A stretch of DNA of 64,000 nucleotides, taken from NCBI RefSeq assembly GCF_022539665.2, contig NC_081340.1, positions 6,633,357 through 6,697,356 on the forward strand, in the 5' to 3' direction. This document shows positions 46,101 to 57,282 of this stretch, piece after piece. The notes beneath the pieces were generated by a model. It had not been told where the DNA came from. It did no database searches and was given only the letters and a program-made list of their open reading frames with translations. The position numbers and the translations under genes were made by a program. Source of the stretch: Daphnia carinata. Its lineage: Eukaryota > Arthropoda > Branchiopoda > Diplostraca > Daphniidae. The first letter of the stretch is position 1. Each line of letters begins with the position of its first letter.

Positions 46101-47787
46101 AGGGAAAATGTGCGGGTGTTTCGCAAACACACACACACACACACAAAGATGGGCGCCTTTTTACTAGAATCAATTGTAGTTACAATAATGCGGGAGCTTG
46201 TTAGGGGGGGGCATGTCTAATTCAACCCTTTCCTATTTGTACATTTTTTGCTTGTTCACTTAAAAGAACGTTACTATATGAAAATCGATCCATCAATTTC
46301 ACACAGTTATAGAAATCTTTCAAAAAGAATCGGAGCAAAAGGGCTGCTTTGTTGGTAAATCACTCGCTTGAGACACGAAACTTGGCTTAACACTATTGGT
46401 TTCACCAGCTTTAAAAATCCACAATCCTTTTTTTTTTTTTTTTTTAAATTGTGTTGTTAGAAATTGACGGATCGACTCACCTGGTGGATTTCAATTTACC
46501 TGTACCTTCTTTATCGTTTTTCGCTTTTCCCCCTTTTTTTTGTTTCCCTTCGGCCCGTGACTGTGCGCCCCCAATGTGTTTGTGCGTGGGACTGTGTGTG
46601 TGTGTTTTCTTGATTAGGGAATGAAAAACCCTGGCAAAAATTTATGATAGAGAAACTAAAAACGAAAAAAAAAAAAAGACAAAGAAAATTGAATCTAAAA
46701 AGGAATAATTATTTAGCACTCGGAATTAGTGAAAAATTCTTTGTAGTGCGAGCCAAATTGTTATTAGCTCCGAGCAGGGAAGTTGAAAATTGCTTTATAG
46801 CTCTGTAAAACAAACTAAAAAATCATTGTCATTTGATACAAAGAGAGAGAAAAAAAAGACAACAAACAAAGTTTAATCGTACTATTATTCTTTTCTTTTT
46901 TTTCGCCATGCAGTTGTAAAAAATCAAATAATAAAGTTTTTCAATGTTGATTTTTTTATTGACTTTGAAATCAATATTGATATCCTCCAATTACTTGCTC
47001 CCCTTCCCTTTTTTTGAAATGTACAAAAATCGTTTTCACACACACAGAACAGAATACAAATCCGTTTTTTTCTTTCGCGATTCATTATTTGTCTATTGAA
47101 TTGTTTATTTGCTTTTTGTTTCCCCACGTTTTTTTTTGTTTTTTTCCTTTGCGTTGCACCTTATTGATATTTCTGCAGCCTTTTTTTGGGAACACACATG
47201 CCACATCAAGCTTTAGTTTTCGTAAACTCCATTTGGCTTTGGAACATGTACTCGGGGGTTGAAAAATGTTTAACATCTTTGTGTCGCTTGGTCCTGTTTA
47301 CAACAACATTTTTGGCTTCTTCGCCAAAATATTTTGGGTTGGATTGTCCTGTTTGTAAACTGATGGAAAAGTTAAACAACAAGTAGATCGTTCATCATAA
47401 CTTAATTTTAGTGAAGGTAGGTAATTTACTTCTATAAATCGAATGGCTTAAATCACATGAATAGATAAAAAAAATATGATGCTGATTTAAACTAGGAATG
47501 ACATTTGATATTGAGTTTGTTTTAGTCAGAATCCTATAGTCAAACCGGAGCGAAATGTCGTCTGCGCCAAAGGGAAAAAGGCGAATGACAACAGCCATCA
47601 AGCAACAATGGATCACATGGATCAAAGAGGATCGACGGAATTGCCAGTGGGGATTGAAAACCGTCCGAACCAAATTTTGCTCCAGTGCGAAATGTGTGAA
47701 TTCCGCACCACCGATGGCAATTTAATTCACACCCATTTGGCCGAGAACCACCACCGTTCGAATACGATGGACGAATGCCAGAACTGA
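43145..47787 (+). CDS. C2H2 zinc-finger transcription factor, REST/charlatan-like, eight fingers
   Basis: Five coding exons (43145-43549, 43626-43976, 44135-44598, 44839-45582, 47526-47787), 741 residues. The N terminus is Gly/Ala-rich. A 19-Ala tract (bases 43800-43856) mixes all four Ala codons. Fingers: four in exon 3 (FRCLDC, FQCPRC, YSCPYC, FQCFIC), three at the end of exon 4 (YACTYC, YLCVLC, RICGKC) after poly-Gln linkers, and a lone one in the last exon (LQCEMC). The grouping, the linker and an isolated C-terminal finger recall vertebrate REST and fly charlatan, repressors of neuronal genes; the assignment is inference. Exon 4 ends CA|GTAAGT, where read-through would give an immediate TAA stop and a seven-finger form. 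The ATG follows an acceptor directly, so 5' UTR exons are upstream. Confidence 0.75.
45583..47525 (+). other. Long intron or alternative 3' UTR of the zinc-finger gene
   Basis: Unlike the other introns in the gene (70-240 bases) this one is 1.94 kb, T-rich and full of microsatellites, including (AC)n near 46126. It would be the 3' UTR if the stop at 45583-45585 region (TAA) is used instead of the donor. Confidence 0.5.
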
Positions 47788-48060
47788 CGAGATGGCTGGC
47801 TGGTGAATGCGGGAATAGAATCCATCGCATCTGTTATACCACTATATTTCTTTGTATCTGCACAATTAACCTAAGTAGCCTTCGATTAATCCGTTCAACT
47901 TCATTGGTCGTTTTTGCTAATGATAGAAAGCGAAATGAGAATGCCAACAAATATTTCTGAAATATCTTTTGAACTGATTCTTTTTATCTTCTAAATCAAA
48001 TTCTTTAAAGTTTAGTTTCATAATTTAAGAAAATTACGCTTAATGTTTATTCTTTGTGAA

Positions 48061-48066
48061 AATAAA
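48061..48066 (+). terminator. Polyadenylation signal of the zinc-finger gene
   Basis: AATAAA about 275 bases after the last-exon stop codon and just upstream of BOP1. Confidence 0.4.
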
Positions 48067-48201
48067 AAAAAAATTAAAAAATATTCTTATGTATCGATTA
48101 AGTGGATTTTATGATTGATATTTTGGAAATTGGAATGAAACAAGAGTTAGATATGCCCGATCTGGCAATGCTTTGATTTGTACACACGTGGGTCCACGAA
48201 A

Positions 48202-51053
48202 ATGGCGACTGCTTCGAAATCCGGTAAACGTCGCCTTGAAATCGTGGAAAATAATGGAAATTCTGCAGAATTGGTAAGTCTCCATTGCATAGCTCATAGA
48301 GCAAAGGATTAAATTCAGATTTTGTACATGACGTGTGTTTAACTTGTTTATAGGACGATATTATAGAAGCACAAGTCTCGGATAATGCCGATGACAGCAC
48401 TGATGAAGAATCAAGTGAATATTCAGGTTTAGAAGATGACGAGGAAGATGATAGTGGTGACGAAGTAGATGAATCCTGGGATGAAGCAAGTGACGAGGAC
48501 GAAGAGGATGATGATGAAGAACAAGATATGAGTACTAATGAAGACAGTGAAGATGATTCCGATGATAAAGTGGCACCTAATGCTGTTCCCATTGAACAAG
48601 TTGGGTCCTCTGCACCTATTGAAGAACCAGCTAAACCAGCAGAGGATGAGTATGCATATGATTCTTCAGATGAGGAGGTACGGTCTTATTACCTAATACG
48701 GTCATCTTGCATTTTACTGAACAACTTTCTTGCTTCAGGACTTAAGAAACACTGTGGGGAACATTCCAATGAACTGGTATGATGAATACCCCCACATTGG
48801 TTATGATTTGGAAGGCAAACCCATCCTCAAACCTAAGCGGGGAGATGAAATTGACAACTTCTTGCGTAAAATGGAGAACCCAGAGTCATGGTAAACACAC
48901 AAACATATTTGAATTAAACTAGTGACTAATATAATGGCAACCAAACAGGCGGACAGTATATGATCCACAGACTGGTCAAGATGTCATCCTTAGTAATGAA
49001 GATGTGGAACTTATTAAAAATGTGATGGGCAGTAGAATACCAGATGGTAGCTACAATCCTTATGAACCATGGGTTGATTGGTTCACCAAAGATGTCATGG
49101 AAACACCTGTTACTGGTAGACCAGAACACAAAAGATCTTTTGTTCCCTCAAGAATTGAAGCCATCAAAGGTAATACAATTAATTTACTTGCGTGTCTTAC
49201 GTTTTGACCAATATTTCTCCGATTTCCAGTCGGTCGGATGGTACATGCCATAAAAATGGGTTGGATGAAACCTCGTGTGCCCAAAGACCAGTCTGTTGAG
49301 CGACACAAGTATTATCTGCTTTGGGATGCTGATGACAAGGCGGAGGATCTTCGCCGTATCGAAAACCCCATCCCGGCCCCCAAACCTCGTCTTCCGGGTC
49401 ACGCAGAGTCGTACAATCCACCTCCAGAATACACCTTCTCTCAAAGAGATATCGCGCAGTGGAATCGTTTATCAGAGACCCCTTATCAACGCAAATTTCC
49501 CTTTGTTCCAAAGCGATTTAGCTCGCTGAGGGCAGTTCCAGCTTACGACAGATTCGCTCGTGAACGCTTTGTTCGTTGCCTGGATCTGTACTTGTGTCCA
49601 CGTGCAAAGAAGATGCGTTTGACTATCCAACCGGAAGACCTTGTTCCGCAGTTACCCAAACCGCGAGATCTTCAACCGTTCCCTACCGTTTGTTCTATGA
49701 TTTTCAAGGGACACAAAGGTCTTGTTCGTACTATCAGCCACGATCCATCAGGACAGTTCCTTTTATCTGGTTCGGATGACCAAACTATCAAAGGTATTTT
49801 TATCAATCGTTATACGCTAAGGTCACTAATTATAATTTATTTTTCTTTCATAGTATGGGAGGTTGCTACAGGTCGTTGTTTTAAGACTTTCGAAGTAAAG
49901 GGTACGGTTCGTTGCGTTTCGTGGTGTCCGAACTCTGCCATTGCCTTGGTTGCTGCCGCAGTTGATAATAATGTTTATTTAATCAATCCCGGTGTTGGAG
50001 ACAGACTTGTTCAAGCTAAAACAGATGAAATTCTCAAAGAAATGCCAGCACAGACAGATTATCTTAGTAGGGATATCGTTATCTTTATTGATCGAATTTC
50101 GTGCTTTAATAAGGCTTTTTATTTTTAGTTCCCCAAAGAGTTCGTGCTGTTCTTACATGGAACGAGCCTGACAAGGATCAGTGGGCTGCCGGGTTCCGTG
50201 TTATTCTCGCACACTTTAAGGCTGTGAAACACGTGGCCTGGCATTCAAAGGGCGACTATTTCTCCTCTGTTATGCCAGAAGGTGACAACCGATCTGTACT
50301 GATCCATCAGCTTTCCAGACGCAGATCACAGTTGCCTTTCAGCAAATCCAAGGGTCTCGTTCAGTGCACTCTTTTCCACCCGATCAGACCTTATCTATTT
50401 GTTGCGGTAATATCTCTTCATCATTTAAATTTTATTTTGCCAATTCAATGTGCTCTGTGTTTGTAGACACAACGCCACGTTAGGGTTTACAATCTTCTGA
50501 AGCAAGAACTAACTAAAAAATTGATTACGGGAGCTAAATGGATTTCATCGCTTGCAGTTCATCCAGGTAGGGAATGGGATAAATGCACTATAATTAACAA
50601 TATTTCCATGTAGATTTTATCATAAAATGTTTTCCTTTAGGTGGAGATAACGTTCTCGTCGGAACTTACGACCGTCGTCTTTTCTGGTTCGATTTGGATT
50701 TATCCACCAAACCGTACCAAGGATTGAGACATCACGGCCTAGGAATTCGCGCTGTGGCTTATCACAAACGCTACCCACTCTTCGCTTCTGGATCAGACGA
50801 TTGCTCTGCCATCGTGTCGCATGGCATGGTCTACAAGTATGAAGTGTTGTCATTTGTTTCAATTTATCAAGTACTTAATTTTTGATTTCTCAATTCTAGT
50901 GATTTGTTGAAGAATCCAACTATTGTCCCGCTAAAGAAACTGCGTGGACATGACAAATTTGACGATTTCGGTGTTTTTGATGTTCTTTTCCACCCAACAC
51001 AACCTTGGTTGTTTACTAGTGGAGCAGACGGGACGATTCGATTGTACACTTAA
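48202..51053 (+). CDS. BOP1: Ribosome biogenesis protein BOP1 (block of proliferation 1)
   Basis: Ten exons (48202-48273, 48354-48677, 48739-48890, 48949-49169, 49230-49793, 49854-50066, 50129-50406, 50467-50566, 50641-50836, 50900-51053), 757 residues, close to the vertebrate length. The N-terminal 110 residues are strongly acidic. The BOP1 N-terminal domain follows ([20 protein letters not shown], then [20 protein letters not shown] and [20 protein letters not shown]), and then a C-terminal WD40 propeller ([20 protein letters not shown] to [13 protein letters not shown]). It works in the nucleolus in the PeBoW complex with Pes1 and WDR12 to mature 28S/5.8S rRNA and the 60S subunit. All key blocks are intact. 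It is convergent with the small membrane protein gene 236 bases away. Confidence 0.95.
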
Positions 51054-51288
51054 GACATTACTCCCTGTGTGCACACGATTATTACATGAATTCTCCTCAT
51101 AAAAAATGGTTTCTTTTTTAAAGTTAAGGTTGAAATGGAGACTAAAGTTGTATTTGTTGATTATAAACATTGTGCAGGATTGATAAATAAGCCAGCAATT
51201 GTATGATACTTAATGATAAAATCATGGCACCAAGAAAGGTCATTGTTCATTGTCAGAATTTAATAACAGGTCTAATTGTGGTCTATTT

Positions 51289-51559
51289 TCAATTCCATGG
51301 TCCTCTTGGGAAATATTTTTTGTGTGGCGATACTGGAAGAGTGGACAACTGTGCAACACTAAACATGGAAAGTCCAATGCCGGTAACTGCCATCAGAGTT
51401 GCAGTTAAATGTGGTGGCCATCCTTCAGGGCGCAATCTTGAAAACTAATACAACAAGATATGATGTCAAGAAACTTACGTTCATTGAACTGATTAGAAGT
51501 AGAATTACCCCAGTGGTCCATTTGTAGGCTGTTCTCACAGGGGAAAGGTGAACAATCAT
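51289..51559 (-). CDS. Small conserved-looking membrane protein, 78 residues
   Basis: Two exons (51559-51479, 51444-51289), phase 0, separated by a 34-base intron candidate with GTAAG donor and TATTAG acceptor. The start MIVHLSPV follows a splice acceptor (GATGTTTAG), so a 5' UTR exon is likely. Two hydrophobic segments (WTTGVILLLISS and LTATLMAVTGIGLSMFSVAQ) are separated by a polar loop (RLRPEGWPPH), and the protein ends HKKYFPRGPWN. Codon structure and phase support a real protein. I do not recognise the family; a small organellar or ER membrane subunit is a guess. The intron is unusually short, so the junction needs transcript evidence. It is convergent with BOP1. Confidence 0.6.
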
Positions 51560-53181
51560 AGCCTAAACATCAGAATCAAAATGTGTAAAACTCTGGAAAG
51601 GTAAGGACGAATAATAACACATCGCTTTCACTCCTAAAACGGACGTGATTCAAATCCATTCGATAAGGAAAGCACGTGACAAGATAACTGGTAAGACAAG
51701 TATCCCTCAATTCGTTCTCCATTAAAGTTACATAAACCACAAACAAGAAATTAGAAATTTCGTTAAATACCTGTTAAAATTATACAGGTCGAACGAAGAG
51801 GAAATCCCAGCCACAATTAACCGTGGAAGCTCGGTTTGCGGAAATTATATGGCCTTCCCGGGAGAAAAAAAAAAGAACTTCTGGCCTTGAAACTGCTTTA
51901 AGCGCAGACGAAACTCAACTGTTTCCAAAGCTACGCAACGTTGCTAGATATACTGCCATTGCCTAGTAACAAAACGGGTTTAACTGGCGCCAAGGGCAAA
52001 AAGCTGGATTTACGTATCAAACAAAAAATGCCAGCCATTATCACCAATCTTATGTATTTAACCATAACAACGCAAACTGTGTGAAATGTCTGGTTTATTT
52101 CGAGCCCTATAGCCAAGCAATGAGGCATGTGAATGTCATTTTCTAGCTTGGAAGAACTGACTTTTAAAAAAGCTAAGCAAAACAATGAAATAAAATAATA
52201 CGTAGTAGTGGACAAATCCGAAAGAAAGCGGTATATACTAGCACGAGAAATCGAGGACAGTATTTAAAAAGAGCTTCTATTCTTATCCTGAGTGAAGTCC
52301 AAAAGTCTGAAGAAGTTTCAGGTTCAAGACTACAAAGTGGTAAACATCGGCAGATTGCCAATGGCCTAAAATACGCAAAATTTTTGTACAATGCGAAGCA
52401 CTAATCCGCACAACTTATTGAGGATCAAAATAGTTGTCTATTCCATTGCCACGCATCATTCTGACCTTTTTTAACATACTTTTCATATTATGTAACGATC
52501 GTATTTACATTCGTATTTCTATTTCTAAAGGAAAATGTTGTTTCATTTTTTTTAAATAGGAGGAAGGACTACGCGAAAATTAGAATGTTAACCTTTCACG
52601 AAAAAGAGAAAACATGTTGGTAGTCTGCCTAGAGCACCATGACCGAGAGATCAAATACCTTGTGTGCGGAGCAACGTACCATTTTTGCAGTGAATGACAA
52701 TGAAGAATCAGAATTCACGTTGCGGTGCATGCTCTCTCACGCCGTCACGAGCCACATTCATCAGGGTCTTGTTACATTATGCAACTGGCAAACTCCAGAC
52801 GACAGACTTTATTTTCCGTTGGAATTTTATTTTTATTTTGTGTTTTCTTTATTGTTTGGTGTGCAAATGCCAAAGTGATATTTGTAAATACAAATAAAAA
52901 TGGTATTTTAATCTTTTTTTGTTTGTTTTTTTAAATTTGCAATGTTGGCTTCCATTATTTTGGCGGGTGCAGGCTTTCGTCTTTTGTTTTTGCCACATGC
53001 TGTGAGCCTGCAACTGCATCTGGTATTACATCATAAGTCAGTGCCAACTTGAGTTCTCCCGTTTCTAATTATAGTGCCAACTTTTTGAGTGAGCTTCCAA
53101 CGTTATAAGTGAGTGTAACCCCCAATTTTGTTTTCAAGTTTAGTCCAGTGCGTGATATAACACTGCCACGTCATTCTCAGA
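51560..53181. other. Intergenic region before the double MATH-BTB gene
   Basis: Open frames on the minus strand at 51931-52215 and 52173-52391 have hydrophobic starts but no splice or domain support. The rest is AT-rich spacer and the probable promoter of the gene at 53182. Confidence 0.4.
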
Positions 53182-54854
53182 ATGGATGGTGGTTGTCGTG
53201 AATCTGGAAGGATTCTAATTTATCATTGGAAATTTAAAAACTTTCCTGTAAGATGCTCAATTATGACAGAAATGGCGGAATTTATGGGACTTAAAGCATT
53301 TCGATTTGCGTTGAAACGAGTCGGTGGTCAAGACTCAAAGACAGTGGTTTATTTCATTTGCACAAACTTGTACAAAACTGGTTTTAAAATTGCAAACGTA
53401 TCTCTCAAGATTAAAGGAAAACCTGATTTGGATGGGCACATGCAGGCTAAACATAATGAAGAGCTTGATCACTTACAGTTATTTATCAAACAAGTTGACT
53501 GTGATTGGCAGAAACAAGAAACTATCACGTTTGGTGTCCACGTCGTCGAAACTGTGGAACACTATCATTACCAATTGTCTGACGTTTTATTTACGGAACA
53601 ATTATGGACTGCCGCCCAAAACAAGCTCTGGACTGACATTGAATTCTCAGTCAAAAATCATATTTACTCAGCACATCGGGCGATATTGGTAGCTCGAAGT
53701 CCAAGATTGTTTGCGTCAGAATCCTTGATTGAAGGTAGCCGTATCAAGATCGAACACACCGATCCTATTGCTTTTGAAATGTTTCTTCGATTTCTCTATA
53801 CTGGCATCTTCAAGGTCAATAATCGAAAAGGTATTAATGAACAAGTGTTACAATTGGCCGAACGTTACCAGTTGAGCACGTTGAAATCGCTATGTCAATT
53901 GGCCGTTCAAGATATCAATGCTAATCAACTGACATCTTTTGCTATGGCAATGAAACCAGATTTTGAAATTTGCCCTAAGAAACCTCAGCTCAAGTAAGAT
54001 AATTTACAAAAACATTAAATTTGTTTTTTTCTTTACTTTTTTGAATGCTTCCATTTAGAGAGAAGACGGAAGCACAATTGTTTTTTCAAAAATACTACGC
54101 TGTTGTCGAATGCGTTTGGCGAGTAGAAGAATTGCCCGATAACGACCAGGTGTTCACTTCAGATCTCTTGCATTTCCGCAATGATGGAGCGTTCCGAGCA
54201 GGATTGGCAGATCATCCAGTCACTAAACACTCGACTCTTCTTTCTCCACAGCATTTCCTTTATCTGGCTTGTTCCCACCTTGAGAAAACGGGTACATCGA
54301 TATCCCACGTCGACAGCTACATCGACGGAGTTGACTGTTGCCGAATGGATCGAAGAGGCGAAAAGGCCTTGTACATCTTTGGCCGGGAGCTCTTCGATTT
54401 AGTGGTTCCGTGTGATTTCCGATTTGACATAATGATCAAGGAAACTGTTGAAAATTATCGATATCAGCTGATCGATAGTCTACGCGCTATTGATTTATGG
54501 AACATGTTTCAACTGGAGATCATACCCGATGTCAAGTTTCTAGTTGGCGATAAAACTTTTGCAGCACATCGAGTCATTATTGCAGCAAGGAGTCCAGTGT
54601 TTGCGACGTTGTTCAACACTTCGACGGTAGAAGCTGTCACGGGAAAGATTCGGATTGACGACGCTTTTCCCTCTGACGTCTTCAGGGAATTCCTTTTCTT
54701 CCTTTACACGGGGACGCTCCAAGTATCAGCCAACTGTCAATCCCTATTGCAAATGGCAGAGAGGTATCAAGTGGAAACTTTGATTCAAATTTGTCGTATG
54801 GCCAGTCAAGAAATCGACGTTGAAGAGATTTCCACATCTTTGATATGGTTGTGA
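53182..54854 (+). CDS. Double MATH-BTB protein (speckle-type POZ-like substrate adaptor)
   Basis: Two large exons (53182-53993, 54059-54854), phase 2, 535 residues. Each exon encodes one unit: a degenerate MATH/TRAF-like half (exon 1: HWKFKNFPV...; exon 2: YYAVVECVWRVEELP) followed by a BTB/POZ domain. BTB cores are IEFSVKNHIYSAHRAILVAR (about 153-172) and VKFLVGDKTFAAHRVIIAAR in exon 2, each ending with LYTG and an AERYQ helix. Single MATH-BTB proteins are Cullin-3 adaptors that recruit substrates for ubiquitination; two units in tandem suggest an internal gene duplication or fusion. The stop codon overlaps a consensus donor (TTGTGAGT), so a longer C terminus through splicing is possible. 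AATAAA is at 54988. Confidence 0.82.
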
Positions 54855-54987
54855 GTCTTTATATATTTACAAATATTTTTATAAGTAAAGTTCTTTGTAA
54901 TATAAACTCAGTTATTTAGAAGACGTTTCGTGTTAGATAGAGAATAATTTAATAATTGCACTGTATCCATTTATGGTGCCCTTTTCA

Positions 54988-54993
54988 AATAAA
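54988..54993 (+). terminator. Polyadenylation signal of the double MATH-BTB gene
   Basis: AATAAA 134 bases after the stop codon. Confidence 0.5.
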
Positions 54994-57202
54994 AATGCAA
55001 AGTAGAATTTCCTTCCGCTAGATGTCTGCTTCGTTTTGCCAACCATTTCTCAGGAATGATTTGAATCTCTTCCGGCTGGGTAATTATGAATATTTTTGCG
55101 CAACTATTACATCATTACTTATGCTGGCAACGCTTTTCTAATTTTTCTTTTCTTTTTTTGGTTTTTTTCTTTTTTTGGTCAGCTAGATTGTCTCTAAAAT
55201 GATATGCCATGGAGGCTTAGGATAATAACAGTCAGATGCTGTGGCGATGTGGTTGTGGGCCGGATGATGGAAGTTGATGTGTGCTGGGTGCGACCACCCA
55301 TATGTGTGAGAAAAGGGCAGCATGTGAGAATTTTCTCAGTCTAAATATAATACCATCTATCTCTCTACCCAATAGAAGAAAAAAGAAGACCTGAGCTGCT
55401 GCGTTTCCATCACGCACAAGAGGTGAAACAACAAGAATAATAACATAGGAGCATATCACGATAGGTCTCGGTTTGGTTGATCTTTCTTCCTTTTTTTTTT
55501 CTTAGGTTCTTCACTCACTCTGTGTGTGTGTCGCTCAGTCGATTGATGTGGAGGATATTATCCGCTCGGCTTCACTCGGTTATTGCATCTGCCTCCACAC
55601 CGTATATATAAGCTTATTGCCTCCTATCCTCTTGTGGCACAGAACAACTGGACCATTTTCTATCTTTCTTCTATTTTTCCATCCGCAGAAGGCTGATTTG
55701 TTCACTCGACCATACAGGTGCAGTTTTGGTGGAGGAAAGCTTTCTCAATCCTCCCCCTACGTAACATCAACCTAGGTAATATCACCAATATTTATCAACC
55801 TCAATATATTTCTAGGCTATCCGTTTTTTTTTCACGCTCCTCCTCTTTCCCTACCCTAGACCAAAAAAAAAAAAATGAATTGAAATTTGATACTTATCGA
55901 GAAATTTTTTTTGTTCCGTATGCAAAGACACACCTGCTGTTCATGTTATTGAATAAGCCGTGTAATATGCATATGCGAGTCGAGTGCAATCGGACACTTT
56001 ATTTCTTTTCCGTTGTGGCGTTCCATAGACCGCGTATGTTTAAACGACACAAAGAAAAGTCATACGCTCCCTCCCTAAAGTCTTTTATATATTTCAAGTT
56101 GAGGGTGAGGGGGAGGAAAGTTTCAATCAATTCCCTCTTAACACACCCTATCGTCAAACGAGTGCAGCGAGTTACAAACATCTGGTCCACGGGTGATGCT
56201 GCATGATCTCCCTGTGCCCTTTTGTTTTCGGATAGCCCGACTTTATTTTGATCTTCTCCATGGCCCTCGGTAGATGTAATAAATGTCGTTTGTCTGATGA
56301 TCTGTCGGCCCTGGTTTTTCATCCGATGCGATTTTGACGGTGAATTGATTAGCGCGGATCTTCACCGCTGATGTAGATTGAATGAGCCTTTCATCGATGT
56401 AGTGGCCGCCATCTGTCGCGCCCTAAAATCCCTCCTACTATTCCTTCTCCCTCTCGCTACACACATAAGAGGAGCGTCGAGTATTGTGGTAAAGGACTTG
56501 GCCCAATGTATAATAAAAGAGAGTGCATGTCACGTGACACTCTTTTGTTAAAATACCCTATGTCTACACACACAGCTCCGACCGAGTTCGATATCCTACG
56601 CAAGTGGTTTCAAATAAAAAAAAAAAGAAAAAGGTTGACATACGGTCTGCGTTGGATCTAATGCAGGCCAACACGGAACGAATAAATACTTCAACCTTTC
56701 CCCATTTTTTTCCTATATTTATGTATCGATTGGAATTTTATGGCACTCGCTTACATCACCGTGTAAAAACCATTGTTATATGTACTGGGTAACTGAAATA
56801 TTTGTTTTATTTTTATTTATTTCCTCCTAAAAGATGTTTGAATTTCTTTTAGGGTCAACCTGGCTCCCGTTTTCTTCTTTCGCTTGAAGATGATGGCGGT
56901 ATGTTACAGTAGGCAGTGAAAGGAGGAGGAGAAACGCGTCCAATGGTGTTATAGTGGGGGAGCGGGAGCAGCCGCTTGCCGACGCCCCGCCCTCTTGTGC
57001 GCTCCGACTGGCACATGTTAGATCACACACAACCACTTTGTCCGATCCCTCATCACTTTTGTGCTGTGGCAGCTCGCCGCTGTGTCTCAGTCGTCGCCCA
57101 GCTGTCTTACACAGATCGACCAACAAACTAACCTAATCCAAATTCCTTCTTGTTTTTGTTTTTTCTTCGGCTTTCGTGATTAGCGTGTAGCATCAATTAA
57201 GA
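54994..57202. other. Upstream region and 5' UTR exon of the two-finger C2H2 gene
   Basis: No coding gene supported. A likely 5' UTR exon ends at 57203 with donor GAG|GTAATT, and a 78-base intron runs to the TTTTAG acceptor before the ATG at 57283. The remainder contains T- and A-rich runs and short ORFs. Confidence 0.4.
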
Positions 57203-57282
57203 GGTAATTTAATTTCTTTCTTTGTAAGTATTTTTAAAAATTCATTTCTGGTTTTGAAAATAAAAAAAAAATAAATTTTAGA

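Noticed and set aside
51931-52391. Two minus-strand frames with hydrophobic N termini
   Set aside because: The first resembles a signal peptide but has no partner exon, promoter or domain, and the frames overlap each other.
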